Part shown: in pieces, positions 30,879 through 40,102 of the stretch | Layout of the letters: the number at the start of each line of letters is the position of its first letter | Numbering within the stretch: the first letter of the stretch is position 1 | DNA from: UKL13-3 sp964392775 | Lineage (GTDB): Bacteria; Bacteroidota; Bacteroidia; UKL13-3 | Direction of reading: 5' to 3' | Assembly (NCBI GenBank): GCA_964392775.1 | Contig: CAYMRD010000024.1 | Location: 1-40,372, forward strand | Length of the DNA stretch: 40,372 bases | Notes under the pieces: generated by a model | Seen by the model: only the letters and a program-made list of their open reading frames with translations | Told to the model about the DNA's origin: nothing | Databases searched by the model: none | Position numbers and translations under genes: made by a program

Positions 30879-32135
30879 CTATCCTCTGTTGGGTCTGATG
30901 ACAAGTTGCTGTCCCGCTTTAATCTGACTGCCTTTTAAATGGTTCCATCTTTTCAGATCATTCACCGAAACATCATACTTGCGTGCAATCGTAGCCAGAT
31001 AATCGCCTTTACGTACTTTGTAAGTAACTTGAGCAGAACGTGCAGAAGCCCTTTTTTCGCTTTCAATTTGTTTGTTCACTACAATGGCCTCTGCATTCAT
31101 GCGGGCACGAAATTCAGTATCGGTACTCACCTTCGTAAACAACATTGTTTTTTCGTATGGCAAGGTAAGAGCCACCTTATCATTGCTAAAAGGAATAATA
31201 CCTTTCCGGAGTGCAGGATTGTACTGCTTGATTTCTTCAGAGGTCATGCCCAGCCTGAAAGCCAGTTGAGTCAATGAATAAGTGTTATCAACCAAAATCG
31301 TATCGGTATGTTTAAACACCTCCACTTCCTCATTTGGATAGATATTATGCTCGGGAGCATACTCCATTACATAGGTTGCTGCAATAAATGCCGGAACATA
31401 CCCACGGGTTTCGCGTGGCAAATACTGTTGAATGGCCCAAAAGTTTTTGACACCACCCGCTTTACGGATCGCTTTATTCACATTACCCGGACCACAATTG
31501 TAGGATGCAATCACCAGCAACCAGTCGCCATAAATGCGGTACGAATTACGCAGGTATTTGATGGCCGCATCCGTTGATTTCTGTACATCCCTGCGTTCAT
31601 CGTAATAGGCCGAAGTTTTAAGTCCGTACATACGTCCGGTTGGAGCCATAAACTGCCACATTCCGGCTGCCCCGACAGGAGAAGTTGCATTTGGATTCAA
31701 AGCAGACTCAATAACAGCCAGATACTTTAACTCCATTGGCATATTCTCTCGATCCAGAGCCTCTTCGAAGGACGGAAAATAATATTTACTCCAGGCCAAA
31801 ACCTTACCGGTCAGTTTACGCCTGCGAACCGAATACAAGTCGATATAAGGCCTTACATACTCATTATACTCCAACGGAACTTCCGATTCAAGCAAAGATA
31901 ACCGGTAAGCATACACCGAGTCGGTATAAACAGGCACATCTGTTTCCTCAAATCCGTATATATTCAGGTCGCCCTGAGATACGGCAGGGTAAAGCTTATT
32001 ACGCCATTTTATGGTATTGGAGTCTATCGTGGCCAGTTGCTGCTCATCCACAGGAACCACAACACGCTGAGCGGTTGCTGTTACTGCCGGAAACAACACT
32101 CCGACTGATACAATCCATTTAAAAAAGTTTGTCAT
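30879..32135 (-). CDS. LysM-containing lytic transglycosylase (MltD-like)
   Basis: A periplasmic or outer-membrane-facing murein hydrolase that cleaves peptidoglycan glycan strands with 1,6-anhydro-muramyl ends. In 418 residues: signal peptide (1-23, ending T-A-T-A-Q), a linker, and an SLT domain at about 120-270 with the catalytic Glu143 in V-I-E-S-A-L-N-P, A-A-G-M-W-Q-F-M, and A-S-Y-N-C-G-P-G-N-V. A degenerate LysM lies near 288-320 (Y-S-L-T-Q-L-A-F-R-L-G) and a good LysM at about 370-414 (Y-K-V-R-K-G-D-Y-L-A-T-I-A-R-K-Y). A well-matched promoter precedes it (32177-32209, minus strand), giving a leader of about 36 nt, and it ends at the shared terminator. Confidence 0.94.
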   Translation of the reverse strand: MTNFFKWIVSVGVLFPAVTATAQRVVVPVDEQQLATIDSNTIKWRNKLYPAVSQGDLNIYGFEETDVPVYTDSVYAYRLSLLESEVPLEYNEYVRPYIDLYSVRRRKLTGKVLAWSKYYFPSFEEALDRENMPMELKYLAVIESALNPNATSPVGAAGMWQFMAPTGRMYGLKTSAYYDERRDVQKSTDAAIKYLRNSYRIYGDWLLVIASYNCGPGNVNKAIRKAGGVKNFWAIQQYLPRETRGYVPAFIAATYVMEYAPEHNIYPNEEVEVFKHTDTILVDNTYSLTQLAFRLGMTSEEIKQYNPALRKGIIPFSNDKVALTLPYEKTMLFTKVSTDTEFRARMNAEAIVVNKQIESEKRASARSAQVTYKVRKGDYLATIARKYDVSVNDLKRWNHLKGSQIKAGQQLVIRPNRG

Positions 32136-32176
32136 TCTTACTTTGGGGAGGCCTTTTATATAACAGGCTCAAGTAA

Positions 32177-32209
32177 CAAAAGTATCGTATTTAGAACTTA
32201 AAAACCAAA
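32177..32209 (-). promoter_or_regulatory. Consensus promoter of the lytic transglycosylase gene
   Basis: Minus strand TTTG (32209-32206), 21-bp spacer, TACTTTTG (32184-32177): exact matches to both Bacteroidota primary-sigma elements, 41 bp before the ATG. Confidence 0.65.
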
Positions 32210-32340
32210 TTTGGGGCTACGACTTACTGACATTAATCACTTTCCAATGGCCATTAATTTAGCCACACCACCAATAATCCTAATTCAGAGCCCTAAAAGT
32301 GCTGTGTAAAAAAACGGGAGCAAACGGGATTAACAATTGT

Positions 32341-33348
32341 TTATCTGGCAAAAGCCGCCAGGGTTTGAGGAGCAAAATCTTTCTTCATAAATTTATAATG
32401 ACCGGCCATCCCGATCATGGCTGCGTTATCAGTGCAGTATTCAAAAGCCGGTACAAATACATCCCAACCCCGTTTACCCCCCTCCTGCTCAAGGGCACTA
32501 CGAAGTCCGCTATTTGCAGAAACCCCTCCTGCCAAAGCTATTTGCCGGATACCGGTTTGTTCGGCTGCCAAAATCAGCTTCTTCATCAAATGCGAAACAA
32601 TAGAATATTGGACAGAGGCACATACATCTGCCATACATTGTTCCAGAAAACCGGGCTGGGAGCGTAACTTCTCTTCCACAAAATACAAATAGGCTGTTTT
32701 AAGTCCGCTGAAACTGTAGTTTAACTCCGGAATTTTGGGGCTGGGAAATGGATAAGCAAGCGGATTACCCTCTTTGGCATATTTATCAATCAAAGGGCCA
32801 CCCGGATAAGGCAATCCCAGGATTTTGGCGGCTTTATCAAAAGCCTCACCGGCAGCATCATCCAGAGTAGAACCTATCATTTCCCCGCTAAAATGGTCGC
32901 GCATTACGGTTAACATCGTATGTCCTCCCGAAACCGTTAAACACAAAAACGGGAACTGAGGCTTCGGTTCATCGATAAAATGAGCCAGTACATGAGCCTG
33001 CATGTGATGAACTTCAATAAGCGGAATCCCAAGTGCCATGGCCATTGATTTGGCAAATGAAACCCCAACCAAAAGTGAGCCGATTAATCCGGGACCAGCC
33101 GTAAAAGCTATCGCAGAAAGTTCTTCTTTGTTGATGCCCGCATCTTTAAGTGCCGCATCCACAACAGGAACAATATGCTGCTGATGGGCGCGGGAGGCCA
33201 ACTCAGGAACCACACCTCCATATCGTTCATGTACCTTCTGGCCCGCAACCACATTGCTCAATACCTTTCCATTTTGCAAAACAGCGGCAGCCGTATCGTC
33301 ACATGACGATTCAATGGCAAGAATATTGATAAGCGGATTCAGATTCAT
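32341..33348 (-). CDS. tsaD: tRNA N6-adenosine threonylcarbamoyltransferase (TsaD)
   Basis: Transfers the threonylcarbamoyl group made by TsaC/Sua5 to A37 of ANN-decoding tRNAs, together with TsaB and TsaE (not in this window). The 335-residue ASKHA-fold protein starts I-L-A-I-E-S-S-C-D-D-T-A-A-A, has Y-G-G-V-V-P-E-L-A-S-R-A-H, the metal-binding H-x3-H in V-H-H-M-Q-A-H, and G-G-V-S-A-N-S-G-L-R in the nucleotide site. ATG 33348 is chosen; the longer in-frame reading runs back into the tamB promoter. It is divergent from tamB with only 46 bp between the two start codons. Confidence 0.97.
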   Translation of the reverse strand: MNLNPLINILAIESSCDDTAAAVLQNGKVLSNVVAGQKVHERYGGVVPELASRAHQQHIVPVVDAALKDAGINKEELSAIAFTAGPGLIGSLLVGVSFAKSMAMALGIPLIEVHHMQAHVLAHFIDEPKPQFPFLCLTVSGGHTMLTVMRDHFSGEMIGSTLDDAAGEAFDKAAKILGLPYPGGPLIDKYAKEGNPLAYPFPSPKIPELNYSFSGLKTAYLYFVEEKLRSQPGFLEQCMADVCASVQYSIVSHLMKKLILAAEQTGIRQIALAGGVSANSGLRSALEQEGGKRGWDVFVPAFEYCTDNAAMIGMAGHYKFMKKDFAPQTLAAFAR

Positions 33349-33374
33349 CGTTGTAAAAAAAAGCAGGGTTTCTG

Positions 33375-33382
33375 TATCTTTG
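33375..33382 (+). promoter_or_regulatory. -7 promoter element of tamB
   Basis: TATCTTTG is an exact TAnnTTTG match, 12 nt before the proposed TTG start at 33395. TTGT at 33352-33355 may be its -33 element. Confidence 0.5.
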
Positions 33383-33394
33383 GACATTCCCACC

Positions 33395-36300
33395 TTGAAA
33401 AAAGCAATTAAATATCTGTTCTATTCCATACTCGCCTTCGTGGTTGGCTTTATGGTATTTACCCTCGTGGTATTTAACAGCAGCAGCTTTCAAAGTTGGC
33501 TTACACAAAAAGTAACAACCTACTTAAGCGCGCAATTTAAAACAAAGATTACGATTGACCGCATTCGTTATTTTCCGTTGAACGGATTTGCAATGAGCCG
33601 TATTTATTGGGGCGACCAGAAAAATGACACCTTGTTTTTTGTAGACGATTTACGGTTTAACCTTGGTGGATTTAACACCCGTGATCTTAAACTTACATTG
33701 AATGACGTTATTGTAAACGGAGGCTACTGCAAAATGGTAACCTACCCCGACAAAACATTCAATATTGATGTACTCTTCAATATTTTCGACCCAAACGATA
33801 CGATTCCTGACACTCTCAGTCCTCCGTTTAAGCTTTATTTCAATCGAGTCGCGTGTCACAACTCCCGGTTCCGGCTGATTGACTCTACATACGAATTTGA
33901 AACCCGGGGCTTTGATGGATTCAATGAAGATTTTTACAACATAGAATTGCTGGCTAAAAACTTTTGGATTATCAAAGACTCTCTGTATTTCGATTTAAAA
34001 AAACTTGCGTGTATGGAAAGAAGCGGCTTGGAAATAAAGCAACTTGCAGCCATCACAACGATTAGCCCTACCGGGATGTTTTTTGACAGCCTGAAATTGG
34101 AAACCCCATACAGCATGATCACAAATTCGTTCAGAATGGTTTATGCCAACTATGATGAACTGGTCGACTTTAACCACTCTGTCCAAATGGAAGCTCATAT
34201 TCCGAAAGCACATGTGGATATGCGCGACCTTCAGTATTTTGCTGATGCACTGATTGGGAATACGCAACAGTTTGATATTACAGGCAATGCGACCGGCAGT
34301 GTTGACAATATCCGGATCAAAAAAATTAACATCACATTTGGTGAGAGTGCATTTGCCGGCAGTGGCTCCATCAAAGGACTACCGGAACTGGATGAAACGT
34401 TTCTCGACATCAATGCAAACCAAGCATCAACCAATAAATCTGATTTGGAACGCCTGATTACCGTTGATCTTCCGAATGACCTTGACCGGCTGGGCAACAT
34501 GAAATTTGAAGGCCGGTATACGGGGTTTATAAATGACTTTGTGGCTTATGGTTCCTTTAAAACCAATATCGGGTCGGGAACATCGGATTTAAACATGAAG
34601 CTTGGCGACAACAAAAACCCGCCTTCCTATTCCGGAAATCTTACCCTTACCGATTTCGACATGGGCGTTTTGACCAACCAGCCTGCTATCGGAAAAACAT
34701 CTCTCACCACCACCGTAAATGGAAAGGGCTTTTCACTGGCTCAGCTTGAAAGCACCATTGAAACCAAAGTACAGTATTTTGTTGCAAACAATTACCGATA
34801 CAAAAACATAGTGATGGGAGGTGAGCTCAAGCACAAAATGTTTGAAGGACAATTCGACATGGATGACGAAAATGCTGAGGTACATTTTAACGGAACCATC
34901 AACCTTAACCAAAACACTCCGTTATACAGATTTAAAGCTTCTATTGATTATGCAGACTTGAATGCCCTGAATTTTGACACAGCACAACTGGTTGTTTCAT
35001 CTAATATCGACATCAACTTTGCTGTAAGCAGTCTGGATGACAATGAGGGTACAATCAACCTTTACAAAACCTTATTCGTCAAAAACGGAGTGGATTATCC
35101 GATTGAATCAATAAGCATTAACTCCTCCGTAAATGGCAGTCAAAAAACACTCTCGCTCAACTCCGACTTTATGAATGCATCGGTTCAGGGAGTATTTACG
35201 TTCAGCACTCTGCCCGGTGTTGTACAACACCTGTTTCATAGGCTTTTGCCGGCTTATATTTCAGACAAACCTGAATCAGTGAAAACAGATCAGCGTTTTA
35301 CATACGCCATTGGCATTGACGATTCACATGTGATGACTGAACTGTTTTTCCCTTCGGTAAGCATAACAGATGCTTCACTGAAAGGCCGGCTCGACAACAG
35401 CAAAGGTATTCTGGAAATGAGCGGTTATGTAGAGCAGTTCAGATATGAAACGTTGAAGCTAAACGCTCTTTACATTCAACATCAGATGAATACTGATTCG
35501 GCTTCAACTAAAATCAATATTGCCACTACCGACTATAATGACTCGACCTGGCTAAAAGATTTGACTTTGAGAAATAGCATTTTTCAAAATACAGCAGCCA
35601 CATATTTACGGATAACCGACACAACCGGTATCATTACTTCTGAAATTGCATCTAACACAACTTTTTCAGCCAATCAAATTCACACACTATTCTCCCCTTC
35701 ATACATTACCCTTAAAAACAAAAAATTTAATATATCGGATAATGGATTTATCGACTATAACGACTTATCCGGTAAGCTAACAATACAAGATCTCAAGCTT
35801 AACCACAAGCACGAACATCTGTATGTAAACGGATTCTATGCTTCTCAACAAGACTATAACCTGTCTATAGGTCTCCAACATCTCGGATTGTCCAATATCA
35901 ATTTGTTATATGCAGATATAAATTACACTATTGAAGGTTGGTCGAATGGCAAGATTACCATTAAAGGAGATGGAAACAACACTCTGGTGAATGCCTTCAT
36001 CAGGCTTGACGATGTGATACTTGACCGCGATACACTTGGAGATTTTAGTGTAACCAGCAATTATGACGAAAAACAACAGCGACTGATTTCATACTTAAAA
36101 TCACTAAACGGAAAGCTGAAAGATTTTGAAATTGGCGGGTATATAGACCTGCACAAAGCACCTTATGAAGTAAATTACAGTGTATATTTTGCCGAAAGCG
36201 ACCTGAAAAGTTTTCAGGCTTTTGTGAAGGACGATGTTGCTATTTTTTACGGTCGAATAGCTGCAAAATGTAAGATAACCGGAAATACGAATAATTTGGT

Positions 36301-37807
36301 AATGGATGGAAACATCAATATCAATCAGGTATTAGCCCGTGTTGAATACCTTAAAACCATTTATGGATTTAACGCCCGCATACAGTTTAACAAAGATCTG
36401 ATTACCATACTCCCTTTCAGTTTGGTTGATATCAACGGTAAGCAGGCCAAGGTTGAAGGAAGCATCAGCCATAAATCATTCAGCAAATTTATGTTCGATT
36501 TAAAGTTGAATGATATGAATGGTTTTCAGTTGCTGAATACAACCGCAAACGACAACAACCTGTTTTACGGAAAAGGATATGCAACAGGACGTATGACCTT
36601 AAAGGGACCTCAGGATAATCTGATGCTGGATGCAAATATTAAAAGTGCTAAAGGAACCGTTTTCAGCATTCCGCTAAGCGATAACTCGGATGCAGACGGG
36701 GATGCCCTCCTGAATTTTGTAGACAAAGACACGTTGGTAAAATCCGTAAGCATTCGTGGTCAGTCAACCTTAATTGGATTTGGAATGAATATGGTTGTGA
36801 CAGTTACCCCGGATGCACAGATTCAAATGGTGTTTGATGAAATGCAGGATGATAAAATTGTTGGCTCTGGGAAAGGAACACTCCGGATGGAACTTACCAA
36901 ACAAGGAGCCTTCAATATGTTTGGTGAAGTAACCATTGAAAATGGTGAATATAAATTTACGGCAGTTGATGTATTTACCCGGAAATTCCTTTTGCAGAAA
37001 GGAGGAACCATTAACTGGACAGGAGATCCTCTCCTCGCCAGAATGAATATTCAGGGAATTTACAGGGTACGCAATACCTCCGTGGCCGATATCCTGACAG
37101 CGGCTACTAAAGACCAACAGGATGCAGCCCGGCAACAACGTGTGCCCGTAGAATGTGTATTGAACCTGAAAGGAAACCTCTTAAGTCCGGATATTGGATT
37201 TGACCTGAACTTCCCCGACAATACAGCCTTGTTGGGAAACAATATTTCTTCTCTCGAAAACAGTTTGCGCATACTGCGCAGTCAACCCGACCTGATGCAA
37301 CAACAGGTGGTGAGCTTAATGCTCTTCGGAAAATTTGCCCCCATTCAGGGCTTAGGACAAGAACCTAACAATAACAATATAAATGCCGGTATTAATAATA
37401 CGCTAAGTGATCTGATATCATCTCAGGCCAATAACCTTATTGCGCGGGTTATACCCGGATTTGACGTAAGTGCCGATTATCAGGCCGCATTAAGTGCTAA
37501 CCAAGGCAATAAGGCTATTGTTACAGCCTCAAAAAAGTTTTTGAACGACCGTTTAGAGGTTCAAACCAGTTTTGATGTGTTGGGATTTAGCGGCACCAAT
37601 AACTTCACCGGGCAGATCATGGGACAATACAGCCTGCGCCCGGATGGCAATCTCAAATTGCGCGGATTTAACAGAACTGCCAACAACCCAATCTACTCAC
37701 GAAACGTAACCAGTCAAGGTGTTGGATTGTATTTCAGAAGAGAATTCGACTCTTTCAGTGATTTATTGAAAAAGAAACAACCCGTCATTCCTGCTCCTAA
37801 CAATTAG
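33395..37807 (+). CDS. tamB: TamB-like translocation/assembly protein (DUF490)
   Basis: A very large envelope protein (1470 residues) of the TamB/AsmA-like superfamily, thought to span the periplasm as a beta-taco bridge for lipid transport or outer-membrane protein insertion. It has one N-terminal membrane helix (residues about 9-30, Y-L-F-Y-S-I-L-A-F-V-V-G-F-M-V-F-T), then an AsmA-like start (K-T-K-I-T-I-D-R-I-R-Y-F), a long run of repetitive beta strands, and the C-terminal TamB domain (about 1100-1440) with L-K-G-N-L-L-S-P-D-I-G-F and the Q-P-D-L-M-Q-Q-Q-V-V-S-L-M-L-F-G-K-F segment. TTG 33395 is proposed as start: it gives a short basic N-terminus before the helix and follows a promoter box; the longer reading covers tsaD sequence. 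No TamA-like gene is adjacent. Confidence 0.92.
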   Translation: MKKAIKYLFYSILAFVVGFMVFTLVVFNSSSFQSWLTQKVTTYLSAQFKTKITIDRIRYFPLNGFAMSRIYWGDQKNDTLFFVDDLRFNLGGFNTRDLKLTLNDVIVNGGYCKMVTYPDKTFNIDVLFNIFDPNDTIPDTLSPPFKLYFNRVACHNSRFRLIDSTYEFETRGFDGFNEDFYNIELLAKNFWIIKDSLYFDLKKLACMERSGLEIKQLAAITTISPTGMFFDSLKLETPYSMITNSFRMVYANYDELVDFNHSVQMEAHIPKAHVDMRDLQYFADALIGNTQQFDITGNATGSVDNIRIKKINITFGESAFAGSGSIKGLPELDETFLDINANQASTNKSDLERLITVDLPNDLDRLGNMKFEGRYTGFINDFVAYGSFKTNIGSGTSDLNMKLGDNKNPPSYSGNLTLTDFDMGVLTNQPAIGKTSLTTTVNGKGFSLAQLESTIETKVQYFVANNYRYKNIVMGGELKHKMFEGQFDMDDENAEVHFNGTINLNQNTPLYRFKASIDYADLNALNFDTAQLVVSSNIDINFAVSSLDDNEGTINLYKTLFVKNGVDYPIESISINSSVNGSQKTLSLNSDFMNASVQGVFTFSTLPGVVQHLFHRLLPAYISDKPESVKTDQRFTYAIGIDDSHVMTELFFPSVSITDASLKGRLDNSKGILEMSGYVEQFRYETLKLNALYIQHQMNTDSASTKINIATTDYNDSTWLKDLTLRNSIFQNTAATYLRITDTTGIITSEIASNTTFSANQIHTLFSPSYITLKNKKFNISDNGFIDYNDLSGKLTIQDLKLNHKHEHLYVNGFYASQQDYNLSIGLQHLGLSNINLLYADINYTIEGWSNGKITIKGDGNNTLVNAFIRLDDVILDRDTLGDFSVTSNYDEKQQRLISYLKSLNGKLKDFEIGGYIDLHKAPYEVNYSVYFAESDLKSFQAFVKDDVAIFYGRIAAKCKITGNTNNLVMDGNININQVLARVEYLKTIYGFNARIQFNKDLITILPFSLVDINGKQAKVEGSISHKSFSKFMFDLKLNDMNGFQLLNTTANDNNLFYGKGYATGRMTLKGPQDNLMLDANIKSAKGTVFSIPLSDNSDADGDALLNFVDKDTLVKSVSIRGQSTLIGFGMNMVVTVTPDAQIQMVFDEMQDDKIVGSGKGTLRMELTKQGAFNMFGEVTIENGEYKFTAVDVFTRKFLLQKGGTINWTGDPLLARMNIQGIYRVRNTSVADILTAATKDQQDAARQQRVPVECVLNLKGNLLSPDIGFDLNFPDNTALLGNNISSLENSLRILRSQPDLMQQQVVSLMLFGKFAPIQGLGQEPNNNNINAGINNTLSDLISSQANNLIARVIPGFDVSADYQAALSANQGNKAIVTASKKFLNDRLEVQTSFDVLGFSGTNNFTGQIMGQYSLRPDGNLKLRGFNRTANNPIYSRNVTSQGVGLYFRREFDSFSDLLKKKQPVIPAPNN

Positions 37808-37862
37808 TTTTCATACCTCACCCTTTTACGTGGCACACTCATCAGTACCGGTAAATATTTGA

Positions 37863-37927
37863 ATGAACGGCTGAAAGAAATTGGACTCAAAAAATAATCA
37901 CCGATATTATACCGTTCATCCTTTTTT
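37863..37927 (+). terminator. Possible terminator downstream of tamB
   Basis: ATGAACGG (37863-37870) and CCGTTCAT (37912-37919) can pair as an 8-bp stem with a long 41-nt loop, followed by CCTTTTTTT. The long loop makes this only a weak candidate. Confidence 0.3.
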
Positions 37928-38032
37928 TATTTGAAAACTCAATTTTATTGTAGATGTTGCTTGGTATCTGAACGAAACTAAAAAAATGGATTTGGTTCAC
38001 ATTTTACTCTTACAAAATATAGATTTACAATT

Positions 38033-40048
38033 ATGATAAAACACTTTCTGGTTTCGACATATTGGTTGTTAATATTTGGAATTTCCTCTGCCTGTGCATC
38101 CGGAGACACCACTCAACTCAAAAAATTTGAGCCGAATGAACAGGAAAAAGTAACGTATCAAACAGCTATGCAGTTTGTAGCCACTTATCATTATGCCAAA
38201 CCCCAGATTAATGATGACTTTTCGGAAAAAGCGTTGAAAAATTATATCGAAACACTCGACCCCGCCAAAGTGTATTTTTTGGAAAGTGATATCAAGCGAT
38301 TTGATACCTATAAACACCAATTAGACGAAAGTGTATTTAGCGGAAATATTGACCCTGCTTTTGATATTTTCAACACCTATCAGGAACGATTAGCGGACCG
38401 TATACAATATTCTCTGAGCATACTTAAACAACCGTTTGACTTTAATTTGGTTGACTCCTTTGAGACCGATAGAGAACATTCTCAATTTGCTGCTAATTAT
38501 AAAGAGTATGACCGTTTATGGCAGCTAAAGCTTAAATATGAATGTTTGATTGCCAAAGCAGGCAAACCCGATTCTTCAAACAAATACTTAGAAGATGTTA
38601 GAAAACGTTACGAAAACCTGCTGAAGTTTGCCCGTAAAACCAAGGGAGATGATGTATTTCAAATATACATGAACTCCTTATTGGAAATAACCGACCCTCA
38701 TACCAATTACTTCTCACCCCGCAGTGCTGAAGATTTTAACCAGAGCATGAGTCTTTCTCTTCAGGGCATTGGAGCACAACTGCAAACCGAAAACGAATAC
38801 ACCAAGATACGCGAAGTTATCAAGGGAGGTCCGGCAGATAAGAGCAAGGAATTGTTTACCGGAGATAAAATTATTGGCGTAGCTCAAGGCAAAGACAGCG
38901 ATATCGTAAACGTTATTGATTGGAGAATTGATGATGTTGTAAGCCTTATCAGAGGAAAAAAAGGAACACCGGTTCGGTTGCAGATTATTCCGGCATCCGA
39001 CCCTAATACAACAAAAACAGTTGACCTTGTACGCGATAAGATTATACTGGAAGACCAATCGGCCAAGTGCAGCATCAAAATGGTTAATAACAACGGGAAG
39101 AAGAGGAAGATGGGAGTAATACACATCCCCACATTTTACCTTGATTTTGCAGCAGCATCACGTAAAGAACCTAACTACAAAAGCACTACCCGTGACGTTC
39201 GCAAACTTATCGACTCCTTAAAACAACAGAAAGTTGACGGCCTTATCATCGACCTCCGGAACAACGGAGGCGGTTCGTTGCAGGAAGCCATTGAACTAAC
39301 GGGACTGTTTATCAAAACCGGACCGGTTGTGCAGGTAAAATATGCCGATGGTAATACCAAAATTGAAAACGATTACGACAAAGAACTGGTATATGATGGA
39401 CCGTTGGTTGTATTGGTAAACCGTTTCAGTGCATCGGCTTCCGAAATTTTTGCAGCAGCCATTCAGGATTACAACAGAGGTATCATTGTGGGTGAAAGAA
39501 CTTTCGGAAAAGGAACCGTGCAAAACATGGTTGATTTGAATGAGTTTATTCAATACAATGGCAAAAAAATGGGACAGGTAAAATTAACCATTGCTAAGTT
39601 TTACCGGGTTAACGGAGGCAGCACGCAACACAAAGGTGTAACTCCGGATATTGAACTACCGGGCATTTTTGGCACTGACAAATTTGGCGAAGATGCAAGC
39701 CCTTATGCTTTGCCCTGGGACCAGATACCGGCCGCATCTATCGAATCCACTAAGCGTGTAAATGTAATTCGAGCAAAACTCATCGCTCAACACCAAAAAC
39801 GTATTGAATCTGCCCCTGAATACAGATACCTGCTCGAGGACATTGAACTCATCAAAGCAAACAGAGCAAAACGATATGTTTCGTTGAATGAAAAAACCTA
39901 TAAAGCTGAGTTGGATAAAGATGCTGAGATGAAGAAAAAACGTGAAGAGGCCCGCAAAAAAGACCGTAAAGACAATACCGAAAAACCAGATTTAATACTG
40001 GAAGAGGGTGAAAATGCCATTATCGACTGGCTGGGATTAGCCAGATAG
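38033..40048 (+). CDS. prc: C-terminal processing peptidase (Tsp/Prc, S41 family)
   Basis: A periplasmic serine protease of 671 residues that trims or degrades proteins from the C-terminus. Order: N-terminal signal (about 1-22; a marginal lipobox S-S-A-C leaves lipidation open), helical Tsp N-terminal domain (to about 230), PDZ domain (about 240-330; G-G-P-A-D-K...G-D-K-I-I-G-V), and the S41 core with L-I-I-D-L-R-N-N-G-G-G-S. The Ser/Lys dyad region reads F-S-A-S-A-S-E-I...G-E-R-T-F-G-K-G-T-V. By spacing from E. coli Tsp, Ser468, Asp479 and Lys493 match S430/D441/K455. The Tsp C-terminal domain follows. A TAGATTTA box ends 5 nt before the ATG. A very strong terminator follows. Confidence 0.95.
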   Translation: MIKHFLVSTYWLLIFGISSACASGDTTQLKKFEPNEQEKVTYQTAMQFVATYHYAKPQINDDFSEKALKNYIETLDPAKVYFLESDIKRFDTYKHQLDESVFSGNIDPAFDIFNTYQERLADRIQYSLSILKQPFDFNLVDSFETDREHSQFAANYKEYDRLWQLKLKYECLIAKAGKPDSSNKYLEDVRKRYENLLKFARKTKGDDVFQIYMNSLLEITDPHTNYFSPRSAEDFNQSMSLSLQGIGAQLQTENEYTKIREVIKGGPADKSKELFTGDKIIGVAQGKDSDIVNVIDWRIDDVVSLIRGKKGTPVRLQIIPASDPNTTKTVDLVRDKIILEDQSAKCSIKMVNNNGKKRKMGVIHIPTFYLDFAAASRKEPNYKSTTRDVRKLIDSLKQQKVDGLIIDLRNNGGGSLQEAIELTGLFIKTGPVVQVKYADGNTKIENDYDKELVYDGPLVVLVNRFSASASEIFAAAIQDYNRGIIVGERTFGKGTVQNMVDLNEFIQYNGKKMGQVKLTIAKFYRVNGGSTQHKGVTPDIELPGIFGTDKFGEDASPYALPWDQIPAASIESTKRVNVIRAKLIAQHQKRIESAPEYRYLLEDIELIKANRAKRYVSLNEKTYKAELDKDAEMKKKREEARKKDRKDNTEKPDLILEEGENAIIDWLGLAR

Positions 40049-40064
40049 ATAAAACCTCATGAAA

Positions 40065-40102
40065 CAAAAGCCCCCTATTGCATTTGCAATAGGGGGCTTT
40101 TG
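40065..40102. terminator. Terminator of the processing-protease gene
   Basis: A perfect 16-bp stem (CAAAAGCCCCCTATTG at 40065-40080, complement 40087-40102) with a 6-nt loop, flanked by A-rich and T-rich ends; 17 bp after the stop codon. Confidence 0.93.

Noticed and set aside
33254..33394. N-terminal extension of the tamB reading frame
   Set aside because: It overlaps the tsaD coding start on the other strand and encodes no plausible N-terminus; the membrane helix and promoter box place the start at TTG 33395.
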